Below are positions 18,416 through 27,027 of a stretch of DNA of 64,000 nt, one piece after another (within the stretch, counting starts at the first letter, position 1; each line of letters begins with the position of its first letter). The stretch lies in the NCBI RefSeq assembly GCF_009884975.1, contig NZ_CP041970.1, forward strand, positions 930,001-994,000. Direction: 5' to 3'. The position numbers and the translations under genes were made by a program. Origin of the DNA: Acinetobacter dispersus. GTDB taxonomy: Bacteria; Pseudomonadota; Gammaproteobacteria; Pseudomonadales; Moraxellaceae. Under the pieces are notes generated by a model, which saw only the letters and a list, made by a program, of their open reading frames with translations, made no database searches and was not told the DNA's origin.

Positions 18416-20139
18416 ATCAGGATTTTAAGGTTTATGTCCGTTTAATATCGTATTTAAAATCTTATTGGGGCGTTGCCTTATTAGTCTTACTTGGTTTTGG
18501 AATCAACGCAGCGACAGAGGTTTCCGTCGCAAAGCTATTGAAATACATCATTGACGCTATTCAAGAAGGTAGCCGTAGCAATCTGGATTGGTTTCCAGCA
18601 CTGATTGTTCTATTGATGTTTTTCCGTGGTGTTGGCCTCTTTCTCGGTGGTTACTTTTCCGCGGTTATTTCACGTAGCTTGGTGTTTAGCATTCGTCAGG
18701 AAGTGTATGCAAAACTGTTAAGATTGCCAGCGCAATATTATCTGGATAACAGTGCGGGTCATATCAGCGCAAAGTTGATGTACAACGTTGAGCAGTTAAC
18801 TGCGGCTTCATCTGAATCTCTACAGACCTTGATTAAGGATGGCTTGATCGTTGTTGGTTTATTGAGTTATCTACTCTATACCAACTGGCGATTAACCCTG
18901 TGTATTGTGGTTTTCATGCCTTTTATTGGGATATTGGTCAGAATCGCATCTAAGAAAATGCGTAAATTGTCGATCCAAGTACAAAATACCATGGGTGATG
19001 TAAACCATGTGGTACAAGAAACCATTACTGCAAACTCGGTGGTAAAAAGCTTTACTGGCGAAGAATTCGAACAGAAACGTTTTTATAAATCGTCTGAAGA
19101 GAATTTACGTCGCGGTTTGAAAATGGTGGTGGTGCAAAATATTAATAGCCCGATCATTCAGCTGCTATTGTCGATGGCAATGGCGATTATTCTTTGGCTT
19201 GCGTTACGTCCACAGGTTTTTGGTGATACCTCTGCGGGTGAGTTCATTTCATTCATTACTGCTGCAGGCTTAATTTCTAAGCCTGTAAAGAACTTGACTG
19301 ATATCAATGAAAAGTTACAACGTGGTTTAGCCGCAGCACATTCAGTATTTGAATTGTTGGATACACCTGAAGAAGTGAATAATGGTCAGCTTAGACCGGT
19401 CTTAAAGGGAAATATCCAATTCGATCATGCAAACCTACGCTATGAAGATGGTACGCATGCAATCAAAGATTTCTCTTTAGATATTAAAGCCGGTCAAACT
19501 GTTGCTTTAGTTGGCCGTTCGGGTGCAGGCAAGACGTCATTAGTGAATATGTTGCCACGTTTTCAAGAGTTGAGCGAAGGTCAAATCTATTTTGATGGCA
19601 TTCCAGTCCAAGATATTGAGCTGGCTTATTTACGCTCACAAATTGCGACAGTGAATCAGCAAGTTGTGTTATTCAATCGTTCGGTACGAGATAACATTGC
19701 CTATGGTCAGTTACAAGACTCAAGTGATGATCAAGTGATTGCCGCGGCTAAAGCTGCTTATGCACATGACTTTATCATGAACTTGCCACAAGGTTATGAC
19801 ACTATTCTTGGTGCACAAGGTTTGAATCTCTCTGGTGGTCAGCGTCAACGTATCGCAATTGCAAGAGCAATCTTAAAAGACTCTCCAATCCTGATTTTAG
19901 ATGAAGCAACAAGTGCGCTTGATAATGAATCGGAATACTTCATTCAACAAGCATTTGATAAAGCAATGCAAGACCGTACAACGATCGTCATTGCACACCG
20001 TTTATCTACAGTTGAAAATGCGGATTTGATCGTAGTAATGGATAAAGGTCAGATTATTGAGCAAGGTACACATGCTGAGCTTTTAGCAAAACATGGAATG
20101 TATTACCAATTGCATCAACGTAATTTCGAGGAAAACTAA
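18412..20139 (+). CDS. msbA: Lipid A export ABC transporter MsbA
   Basis: A 575-residue half-transporter: six transmembrane helices in the first ~320 residues, then an ATPase domain with Walker A GRSGAGKTS, signature LSGGQRQRIAIARA, Walker B ILILDEATSALD and the H-loop VIAHRL. MsbA dimers flip core-lipid A across the inner membrane. The start codon is GTG, overlapping the ExbD-like stop codon (GTGA). It is directly upstream of lpxK, the classic msbA-lpxK arrangement, which supports MsbA over another exporter of the same family. Confidence 0.95.
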   Translation: MNQDFKVYVRLISYLKSYWGVALLVLLGFGINAATEVSVAKLLKYIIDAIQEGSRSNLDWFPALIVLLMFFRGVGLFLGGYFSAVISRSLVFSIRQEVYAKLLRLPAQYYLDNSAGHISAKLMYNVEQLTAASSESLQTLIKDGLIVVGLLSYLLYTNWRLTLCIVVFMPFIGILVRIASKKMRKLSIQVQNTMGDVNHVVQETITANSVVKSFTGEEFEQKRFYKSSEENLRRGLKMVVVQNINSPIIQLLLSMAMAIILWLALRPQVFGDTSAGEFISFITAAGLISKPVKNLTDINEKLQRGLAAAHSVFELLDTPEEVNNGQLRPVLKGNIQFDHANLRYEDGTHAIKDFSLDIKAGQTVALVGRSGAGKTSLVNMLPRFQELSEGQIYFDGIPVQDIELAYLRSQIATVNQQVVLFNRSVRDNIAYGQLQDSSDDQVIAAAKAAYAHDFIMNLPQGYDTILGAQGLNLSGGQRQRIAIARAILKDSPILILDEATSALDNESEYFIQQAFDKAMQDRTTIVIAHRLSTVENADLIVVMDKGQIIEQGTHAELLAKHGMYYQLHQRNFEEN

Positions 20140-20141
20140 GT

Positions 20142-21149
20142 ATGTCGATGGCGCAGCGTCTTCAGGATGCTTGGAATGAACAAGCTTCGTGGTTGGTGGT
20201 GTTGCGCCCATTGTCATGGTTATACCGATTCGGGTTTTGTGCGAATAAAGCGCTTTATCAACATGGGATTAAACCTGTATATAAAGCGCCTGTACCTGTT
20301 ATGGTAATTGGAAATATTACTGTAGGTGGCAGTGGCAAAACCCCATTGCTAATTCAATTAGTCAAATATTTACAACAACATCATGTCCGAGTGGGTGTAA
20401 TTAGCCGAGGTTATGGTGGTGAAGGTCCATTCCCACTTTTGGTCACTCAAAGATCTGAGCCTGATGCTGCTGGTGATGAGCCTTGTTTGATTGTTCAATC
20501 TACCCATGTGCCAATGGCTGTGGGTCCCAATCGTCAAGCATCTATCGAGTTGTTATTGGAAAATGAGCAGCTAGATCTAATCATTAGCGATGATGGTTTG
20601 CAGCATTGGGCTTTGGCACGTCAGATTGAATGGATTGTATTGGATCAAAATCGTGGTTTAGGAAATGAGAAATTATTGCCAGAAGGTTATCTACGCGAGC
20701 CTAAGTCACGTTTAAGCGAAAGTACTGTGATTGAGCATACTAAAATTGCGCAAGCACAAAGAAATATGCATTTAGCGGTTGGTCAACCTTATCTTCTAAA
20801 TGCAAATACAGATACAAATTGGTTTGATCCCAATCAATATTTCAATGCTGTTGTTGGAATTGGTTTCCCTCAGCGCTTTTATCAAACATTAGCATCTTTG
20901 ACTGTACAGCAATATCAGGCACATGAATTTCCAGACCATCATGATTATGAAATTGATGATTTAATATTCGAAAATCATGATGCCATTATTACCACGGAAA
21001 AAGATGCCGTAAAGTTTAAAACTTTATTAAAGCAACATCCTGAGTTTACTACCCCAATTTGGGTCGTACCCGTTGAAGCTGTTTTGTCAGCAGATTGTTA
21101 TGACCTGTTAAAACAACAATTACAGCACCTCGGTATTCAATTTTCTTAG
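20142..21149 (+). CDS. lpxK: Tetraacyldisaccharide 4'-kinase LpxK
   Basis: A 335-residue inner-membrane-associated kinase that adds the 4'-phosphate to the lipid A precursor to make lipid IVA. The P-loop GNITVGGSGKTPLL near residue 57 and the segment ISDDGLQHWALAR (catalytic DDGxQH) are diagnostic. An alternative in-frame ATG lies two codons downstream. It begins two bases after the msbA stop codon and is followed nine bases later by kdsB, so lipid A phosphorylation, its export and Kdo activation are co-expressed. Confidence 0.97.
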   Translation: MSMAQRLQDAWNEQASWLVVLRPLSWLYRFGFCANKALYQHGIKPVYKAPVPVMVIGNITVGGSGKTPLLIQLVKYLQQHHVRVGVISRGYGGEGPFPLLVTQRSEPDAAGDEPCLIVQSTHVPMAVGPNRQASIELLLENEQLDLIISDDGLQHWALARQIEWIVLDQNRGLGNEKLLPEGYLREPKSRLSESTVIEHTKIAQAQRNMHLAVGQPYLLNANTDTNWFDPNQYFNAVVGIGFPQRFYQTLASLTVQQYQAHEFPDHHDYEIDDLIFENHDAIITTEKDAVKFKTLLKQHPEFTTPIWVVPVEAVLSADCYDLLKQQLQHLGIQFS

Positions 21150-21158
21150 AGAGCGACC

Positions 21159-21920
21159 ATGAAACATATCGTCATTCCAGCTCGTTTTGCGAGTTCTCGT
21201 CTACCTGCAAAACCATTACTCCTCATTCATGGTCGCCCAATGATTCTCCGTGTTGTCGATCAAGCAAAAAAAGTTGCTGGTTTTGATGACCTTTGTGTTG
21301 CTACGGATGATGAGCGTATTGCAGAAGTTTGTCGTGCTGAAGGTGTTGATGTGGTTCTAACAAACCCAAATCACCCATCGGGTACAGATCGCCTAAGTGA
21401 AGTCGCACGTATCAAAGGTTGGTCAGCAGGCGATATTATTGTGAATGTCCAAGGAGATGAACCATTACTTCCCGCACAACTTGTACAGCAGGTGAGTCAG
21501 CTCCTGATTGATCATCCACAATGTGCGATGTCTACCTTATGTGAACCCATTCATCAGCTTGAAGAGTTTCAACGCGATAGTATCGTTAAAGTCGTGATGA
21601 GTAATCGCAATGAGGCATTGTATTTTAGCCGTGCAACCATTCCGTATGATCGAGATGGCGCTAAACAGGCTGAACAGCAACTGCATAATCAAGCTTTCCG
21701 TCATTTAGGCTTATACGCCTATCGTGTCAAATTGCTACAAGAGTATGTCACTTGGGAACAGGGGCAGCTTGAGAAATTGGAAAGCTTAGAGCAGCTTCGT
21801 GTGCTAGAAAATGGTCATCGTATTGCCATTGCTGTGGCAGAAGCAAACTTGCCTCCTGGTGTTGATACGCAAGCGGATTTAGATCGATTAAATGCAATGT
21901 CTGTGAGTTTATTTGAATAA
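21159..21920 (+). CDS. kdsB: CMP-Kdo synthetase (3-deoxy-manno-octulosonate cytidylyltransferase) KdsB
   Basis: A 253-residue cytidylyltransferase that activates Kdo as CMP-Kdo for transfer to lipid IVA. The [16 protein letters not shown] terminus, [18 protein letters not shown] and [12 protein letters not shown] motifs are conserved. It lies between lpxK and holB. The holB reading frame continues across its end, with the chosen holB start five bases after the kdsB stop codon. Confidence 0.97.
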   Translation: MKHIVIPARFASSRLPAKPLLLIHGRPMILRVVDQAKKVAGFDDLCVATDDERIAEVCRAEGVDVVLTNPNHPSGTDRLSEVARIKGWSAGDIIVNVQGDEPLLPAQLVQQVSQLLIDHPQCAMSTLCEPIHQLEEFQRDSIVKVVMSNRNEALYFSRATIPYDRDGAKQAEQQLHNQAFRHLGLYAYRVKLLQEYVTWEQGQLEKLESLEQLRVLENGHRIAIAVAEANLPPGVDTQADLDRLNAMSVSLFE

Positions 21921-21924
21921 TATT

Positions 21925-22908
21925 ATGGTCGATACTCAATCAACAGTGATTTACCCATGGCATGCACAAACGTGGGAATTGTTAAGTACCCGATTTCCAG
22001 AACTTGGGCATGGCCTATTATTTTACGGAAAGAAGGGCTGTGCGAAGAAAGAATTCGCGGAACGGTTTGTCGCTTGGGTATTGTGTTTGAATAAACAGCC
22101 TCATCAGGCGTGTGGTGAGTGTTCGAGTTGTCAGTGGTTACGGTCAGATACTCATCCAAATTATGTGCATATCACCACGGATGAAGATAATAAAAAACAA
22201 AACGCCAAAATTAAAATTGAAAAAATCCGAGAACTTTTGCCTTTTGTTCAGCAGACTGGTGAAGGCTGGCGCGTTGTAATGATTGAACCTGCTGAAGCGT
22301 TAAATACCGCATCCGCAAATGCATTGTTAAAAACTTTAGAAGAACCGGGTGAAAAAGTTGTCTTGATCTTGCTTGCAGATCATTATTTAAAACTTCCTGC
22401 AACGATTCGGAGTCGATTACAGCATTTTGCCTTGGACCGAATGACAGTTCAGGATGCACAAGCATTTGTACAACAACAGATCCCGGAGCTTGCAACGGAA
22501 CAGGTCAAACTATTATTAAATCTTGCCAATGATATGCCACTGACAGCCATTGAGATTGAAAAGAGTGTGTGGTTGCAAAAACGAGCTTTATTTTTGAGTG
22601 ATTGGCTTAAGTTGGTTGCTGAAAAAAATATGCCTTTAAATTATTCAAATAAGTGGTCTAAAGAACTGAATTTTTCTGAATTTATCACCATGTTTGAATA
22701 TCTTTTAGCGGATATTGTGAATTTAAAATTGAATCAATCGTTAAAAAATGATGATTTAGATTTTAACGCATTGGCAGAGTTTTATAGTTTGGAAGCGCTA
22801 TTTACACTTTATTCAGATTTGCAGCAAAAGAAATTAATGGTGGAACAAAATGTGCAAACACAATTGGTTCTCGATGAGTTATTCATTCAACTTATGAATG
22901 TTGCTTAA
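21925..22908 (+). CDS. holB: DNA polymerase III delta' subunit HolB
   Basis: A 327-residue clamp-loader subunit of the AAA+ fold. It shows a degenerate P-loop (LLFYGKKGCAKKEFAE), as expected for the non-hydrolysing delta' subunit. The zinc-binding cysteine cluster is present (the cysteine of WVLCLN, then CGECSSC). Next come NALLKTLEEPGE (sensor-1 region) and TIRSRLQ (arginine-finger SRC-like motif, here SRL). The ATG at 21925 is preferred; an in-frame TTG at 21913 overlaps kdsB and is also possible. This is the last gene of the packed run that starts at the ExbB-like gene. Confidence 0.9.
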   Translation: MVDTQSTVIYPWHAQTWELLSTRFPELGHGLLFYGKKGCAKKEFAERFVAWVLCLNKQPHQACGECSSCQWLRSDTHPNYVHITTDEDNKKQNAKIKIEKIRELLPFVQQTGEGWRVVMIEPAEALNTASANALLKTLEEPGEKVVLILLADHYLKLPATIRSRLQHFALDRMTVQDAQAFVQQQIPELATEQVKLLLNLANDMPLTAIEIEKSVWLQKRALFLSDWLKLVAEKNMPLNYSNKWSKELNFSEFITMFEYLLADIVNLKLNQSLKNDDLDFNALAEFYSLEALFTLYSDLQQKKLMVEQNVQTQLVLDELFIQLMNVA

Positions 22909-23096
22909 GTCATTTTAAAAAACAGAATTAATTTAGATTTTATTAAATAAGTTTTATTAAAATCTTAATAGATGCTTGTTTTTATTGAGTTTATGTAATT
23001 TTTGTATATAAATTGTTCGGGGCTCTTTAAACCTTATTAAAAGCATATAAAATGTGAGTTACTTCACAATAATATTAAAAAATAAGGAATATAGAG

Positions 23097-23402
23097 ATGA
23101 AAACAACATTTATCGCGATTGCTTTATCACTTACCATGATACCAAGCATTACAAAAGCTGAACCAAAATTTGTATCCAATATTAATGGCTCATCTTTTGA
23201 AATTAATGCTTCAAATTTTGGGGCACAGGCATACGAGTGTGTTTATAGCTACTCCTTTAATCATCCTCAAAGTTCTGCTGGAAATCAGTTTAGTGGTAAG
23301 TTTTATATTGAGGCTGGAGTCAACAATATTTCAGTGATTACACGAAATACAGATCAAATGATTAGTAAGTTAAACTTTGATTATAAATGCACTGAAAAAT
23401 GA
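23097..23402 (+). CDS. Small secreted hypothetical protein, 101 aa
   Basis: A 101-residue protein with a clear signal peptide (MKTTFIAIALSLTMIPSITKA, cleavage likely after residue 21). The mature part is about 80 residues, beta-rich, Asn/Ser-rich, with two cysteines (YECVYSYSF and the C-terminal DYKCTEK) that could form a disulfide in the periplasm. AAGGA stands upstream of the ATG. I do not recognise the family. It is followed by its own terminator. It lies in a segment of lower G+C than its neighbours, suggesting an accessory gene. Confidence 0.65.
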   Translation: MKTTFIAIALSLTMIPSITKAEPKFVSNINGSSFEINASNFGAQAYECVYSYSFNHPQSSAGNQFSGKFYIEAGVNNISVITRNTDQMISKLNFDYKCTEK

Positions 23403-23430
23403 AATGTCTAGATCTGAAATCTGATTAGAT

Positions 23431-23459
23431 AAAAACCGCTCTTAAGGGCGGTTTTTTTT
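23431..23459 (+). terminator. Terminator after the 101-aa secreted protein gene
   Basis: AAAAACCGC (23431-23439) pairs with GCGGTTTTT, separated by TCTTAAGG, followed by a T-run. Confidence 0.9.
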
Positions 23460-23564
23460 ATGGCAAAAAATTTCCACTCCGAAGAATGTTAAAAATTCAC
23501 ATCTATTATTAAATATGTTATTTTTTCACATGGCGCTTTGCTATGTACTTTAGGGAATTTTGAT

Positions 23565-24074
23565 ATGCAAATAAAAACATTTTTAGTCGCTTTAAGCTTT
23601 CTTTCATTGAGTGGTTGTCAGACTTTAGACTCGGCCATGTCTGCAACAGATGGGATACTGAATAAAACTGGAGATATTTTGAGTGGTGACTTTCGCGGTT
23701 TAGGGCCAGCAAAGAAGGCAACCTTATCTGAAATATGGAAAGACTGGCAGCAAAATGAAATCACTGCAAAACGAAAATGGGATTCACAACGCCTTGAAGT
23801 ACCGGGAATTATTACTCGTATTACTAAAACGGGTGAGATTATCTCTCAAAATCAGATTGCGATTATTTTTAAAGATCCAAGCAATGGGAAGTGCAAAGGG
23901 CAAGGACTTACCCGAGATGATTTGAAAGTAAATACAGACAAAATCAGTAATTTAAAAGTCGGCGATCGAATTGTCGTCACTGGTGTATTAGGTACAACAG
24001 AATCAAAGTGGGCGACCCAAGGCGAATGCTGGTTCTCATTTGATAAGGCAGAAATTGTAAAGGCGACAAAATAG
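23565..24074 (+). CDS. Lipoprotein with an OB-fold (tRNA_anti-like) domain
   Basis: A 169-residue lipoprotein. Its signal peptide ends in the lipobox LSGC, placing the lipidated cysteine at residue 18. After a linker with repeated Ser/Asp/Gly, the region from about residue 70 (RLEVPGIITRITKTGEII to KVGDRIVVTGVLGTT) has the strand pattern of an OB-fold of the tRNA_anti-like (OB_RRP5-like) type found in several exported bacterial proteins. The ATG at 23565 is chosen because it directly precedes the signal peptide. It stands alone between two gene-poor stretches. Substrate and partner are unknown; the fold call is by eye. Confidence 0.65.
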   Translation: MQIKTFLVALSFLSLSGCQTLDSAMSATDGILNKTGDILSGDFRGLGPAKKATLSEIWKDWQQNEITAKRKWDSQRLEVPGIITRITKTGEIISQNQIAIIFKDPSNGKCKGQGLTRDDLKVNTDKISNLKVGDRIVVTGVLGTTESKWATQGECWFSFDKAEIVKATK

Positions 24075-24675
24075 TTTAAAAGAGATATAGCAAGCCAGTT
24101 TTGCTATATCTCTTTCATTCGCAATCTAATTGGGATGTTGTTATCGAGTTCTATAGCTTTTGCGATTGGAGCAGGCTAAGTCAAGTTTCATATTAGCCTT
24201 ACCTAGCCGCTAAAGCATTCATCTCTATTCAGGTCAAGTCGTTTTTAGGCTGATCGATCTTTTTATTGGTTTATCTAAATTGCACTGAGATTTTAACTTA
24301 CGTGATCAGGGTTTGTTTTTTGCTTAATTCGAGCAAAAGATGCATTAAAACCCATATCCGTCTATATTGCGGGCCTTTCTATTATCCTAATCATTCATAG
24401 TGCTGTCATAAGATTTTAAATAACGACTTATACAATGCACTATTTACGCTAATTGTAGCTATTTGGGTTGTTTTACAAGGCTTTTGCTGAAACAGCATTT
24501 GTTGTTTGCTTGATTGTTTTCTATAATCAGGTCATAAATAACGTATAGATCTTTATTGAACGGTCACCAATTGAAATTCTATAAATTTTATCAAAATGAA
24601 TGATATTTTTTAGATTTATCAATGGTATAAAATTATTAGTGTTTTAATCGCTTAAGTATTTAACAGGGGAATGTT
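24075..24675. other. Gene-free stretch, possibly a decayed coding sequence
   Basis: About 600 bp without an open frame of useful length. Short stretches read like membrane-protein fragments (for example SSSIAFAIGAG near 24146 and SVYIAGLSIILIIHSAVI near 24358 on the plus strand) but are interrupted by stops and frame changes. This suggests the remains of a transporter gene, but no family could be confirmed. The last 100 bp presumably contain the promoter of the PilZ gene. Confidence 0.3.
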
Positions 24676-25020
24676 ATGCAACCACAAATGATGGGCGGAA
24701 TTATACAGGTCAATATTCCAGACAAAGCAACATTACAATCTAGTTTTATGCCTTTTGTTGTAGGCGGTGGCTTGTTCGTACCGACGAAACAAGCCGTTAA
24801 AATGGGACAGGAAGTTTTTGTATTGGCTACCTTACCTGAACAATCACAAAAAATTCCGTTAACAGGTAAAGTGATCTGGATTTCGCATAAGCAGACACAT
24901 TTTAAGCCACAAGGATTTGCAATCCAACTTGTTGGTGAAAAAGGTGTGTATTATAAAAATGAAGCTGAAAAGTTATTAGCGGGTATGAAAGGCTTGGATC
25001 GTCCAAGTTATACGATGTAG
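24676..25020 (+). CDS. PilZ-domain protein (type IV pilus assembly PilZ family)
   Basis: A 114-residue single PilZ domain protein resembling Pseudomonas PilZ, which is required for type IV pilus assembly. It has the GGGLFVPT core and the KVIWISHKQTHFKPQGFAIQL strand pattern. Canonical c-di-GMP-binding PilZ proteins need RxxxR and D/NxSxxG motifs. Neither is clear here, as is also true of Pseudomonas PilZ itself. In relatives the gene follows holB, so the segment 22909-24675 appears inserted between them. A ribosome binding site (AGGGGAA) precedes the ATG. Confidence 0.85.
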   Translation: MQPQMMGGIIQVNIPDKATLQSSFMPFVVGGGLFVPTKQAVKMGQEVFVLATLPEQSQKIPLTGKVIWISHKQTHFKPQGFAIQLVGEKGVYYKNEAEKLLAGMKGLDRPSYTM

Positions 25021-25044
25021 TTGTAAATAGAATAGGAAGAAAGA

Positions 25045-25818
25045 GTGTTTGTTGATACGCATTGCCATTTAACCATGTTAGATCTAAGTCCTTATCAAGG
25101 GGATTTGGATCAAGCACTTGAACAAGCTCGACTTGCAGGTGTTTCTAAATTCATGGGGATTTCAGTTGATCTAGAAGATCATATTAAATTGGCAGAAATT
25201 GCAGCCCGACATGAGGATGTTGGTTATTCTGTAGGGGTGCATCCATGCGAAGATGAGCACATCATGGCACGTGCTACAACGGATTATCTCGTTAATCTTG
25301 CTCAGTCAGACAAAGTGTGGGCTTTGGGTGAAACCGGTCTAGATTATTATCACAGTACTGATTTTGTAGATGAACAGAAGCGCTGCTTTGCACGTCATAT
25401 TGAAGCATCGAAAATCGTTAAAAAGCCTGTAGTGGTTCATACGCGAGCAGCAAAACACGATACTGTAGATATCATTCGAGCGGAACAATCTACACATGGC
25501 ATCTTGCATTGTTTTACCGAAGACTGGGAAACGGCAAAGGCTGTGCTAGATTGCGGCTATTATATTTCCTTCTCAGGTATTGTCTCTTTCAAAAATGCGC
25601 AGGACTTGCGTGATGTGGCTAAAAAGGTACCGCTTGATCGCTTGCTCATCGAAACGGATAGCCCTTATTTAGCACCAGTACCATATCGTGGTAAAACCAA
25701 TGAACCGAAATACGTTCCTTTTGTAGCAAAAGCGCTAAGTGATGTATATGATAAATCGGTTGAAGAGATTGGCATGATTACAACGCAAAATTTTGAGAAT
25801 CTCTTAAATTTGAAATAA
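25045..25818 (+). CDS. TatD-family metal-dependent hydrolase
   Basis: A 257-residue TIM-barrel metalloenzyme starting at a GTG (VFVDTHCHL). The metal ligands are visible in THCHL, the GETGLDYY glutamate, HTR, LHCF and ETDSPYLAP. Relatives act as 3'-5' deoxyribonucleases or exonucleases in DNA quality control. It lies 24 bp after the PilZ gene and 34 bp before the TetR gene; holB-pilZ-tatD is a recurring gene order. It could be YcfH rather than TatD proper. Confidence 0.92.
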   Translation: MFVDTHCHLTMLDLSPYQGDLDQALEQARLAGVSKFMGISVDLEDHIKLAEIAARHEDVGYSVGVHPCEDEHIMARATTDYLVNLAQSDKVWALGETGLDYYHSTDFVDEQKRCFARHIEASKIVKKPVVVHTRAAKHDTVDIIRAEQSTHGILHCFTEDWETAKAVLDCGYYISFSGIVSFKNAQDLRDVAKKVPLDRLLIETDSPYLAPVPYRGKTNEPKYVPFVAKALSDVYDKSVEEIGMITTQNFENLLNLK

Positions 25819-25852
25819 ACGGTTTAGTTGTACTAGGAAAGAGAGTTATTAC

Positions 25853-26467
25853 GTGAAAATGGATCGTCAAGCTCAGTTTAGAGCACGAGAAGTATTAATT
25901 TTTCAAATCGCGGAGCAACTCCTATTAGAAAATGGTGAAGCTGGCATGACGCTTGATGCTTTGGCAGCAGAGCTGGATCTTGCCAAGGGTACGTTATACA
26001 AGCATTTTCAGAGTAAGGATGAGCTGTATATGTTACTCATCATTCGTAATGAGCGAATGTTACTCGAGATGATTCAAGATACCGAAAAGGCTTTTCCAGA
26101 GCATTTGGCTTTCTTTATGCTGCATCATTTACATCATCCTGAGCGTACAGCGTTATTTCACCAAATTGAAGAACGTCTCTCGACCACTGGACAGGGTATT
26201 CAATTACTGTTTAGTGAGTTGTATAAAGTACGAAGACAGCGTTTGCGTATTATTATCCGAATGACTGAAAGTTATTTGCTCGATATCAATAGTACGATGA
26301 CAACACGTGATTATCTTGCATCAGTTTGGTCGTTGACCTATGGGGCTGCGGTTATCCTGAACTCAAGTTTCTATCAGCGTTATTTGGGTTCGAGAGATAC
26401 ATTGCGTGTCGCTTATATAGAGCAAGCTTTAGCATTGCCAAAGCTACTTGAACAACCTGTTCCATAG
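25853..26467 (+). CDS. TetR-family transcriptional regulator
   Basis: A 204-residue repressor-type protein. The N-terminal HTH is clear (MTLDALAAELDLAKGTLYKHFQSKDELYMLLI) and the C-terminal ligand domain is all-helical and diverse. GTG at 25853 has AGGAAAGAG at about nine bases; an in-frame ATG two codons later is possible. It sits directly upstream of the gspHIJK genes with an 11-bp gap and in the same direction, so it may be co-transcribed with them. Its target and ligand are unknown. Confidence 0.88.
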   Translation: MKMDRQAQFRAREVLIFQIAEQLLLENGEAGMTLDALAAELDLAKGTLYKHFQSKDELYMLLIIRNERMLLEMIQDTEKAFPEHLAFFMLHHLHHPERTALFHQIEERLSTTGQGIQLLFSELYKVRRQRLRIIIRMTESYLLDINSTMTTRDYLASVWSLTYGAAVILNSSFYQRYLGSRDTLRVAYIEQALALPKLLEQPVP

Positions 26468-26478
26468 TCGAAAATATA

Positions 26479-27027
26479 ATGAAATCACCACAGAGATTAC
26501 AAACAGGTTTTACGCTTATTGAGGTCATGGTGGTGATTGTCATTATGACAATTATGGCATCATTGGTCGTCTTGAATATTGGTGGAGTCGATCAACGCCG
26601 AGCGATGCAAGCCAGAGAGATGTTTATTCTGGATCTCAAAAAAATTAATAAAGAAGCGACCGATCAAGCCAAGGTATTCGCTTTAAATACTCAAAACGCT
26701 ACTGATGTTGCACCATTTAGTTATAATTTATTTGAATATCATGATCAAAGCCGTGAACAAATTCAGCAGGCCGATCGTACTTGGCAACTTTATAAAGAGT
26801 TTAAAACACGTCAATTACCAGATCGTGTCTCTTTTAGTATTCAAAGCTTAGATGTTGAAAATTATAATAAAGCAAAAAATGAAGATTTATTGGGGGGCAG
26901 AGCGCCTCAGCTGATTTGGTTTGGGAATGGCGAGGTGAAACCTGTCCGGATCCAGTTTTATTATGAGCAGCAACCGATTGGCCACGAGTTTGCCTTAGAT
27001 CACTTGGGTAAAATAGATGAAAATTAA
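26479..27027 (+). CDS. gspH: Type II secretion minor pseudopilin GspH
   Basis: A 182-residue prepilin-like protein with a short leader ending GFTLIEVMVVIVIMTIMASLVVL: the glycine before cleavage, the conserved Glu at mature position 5 and the hydrophobic helix are all present. GspH (XcpU) is a minor pseudopilin of the type II secretion pseudopilus. It is the first of four consecutive minor pseudopilin genes H-I-J-K and overlaps gspI by 11 bp. The main gsp structural genes (C-G, L-N) are not in the window. Confidence 0.9.
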   Translation: MKSPQRLQTGFTLIEVMVVIVIMTIMASLVVLNIGGVDQRRAMQAREMFILDLKKINKEATDQAKVFALNTQNATDVAPFSYNLFEYHDQSREQIQQADRTWQLYKEFKTRQLPDRVSFSIQSLDVENYNKAKNEDLLGGRAPQLIWFGNGEVKPVRIQFYYEQQPIGHEFALDHLGKIDEN

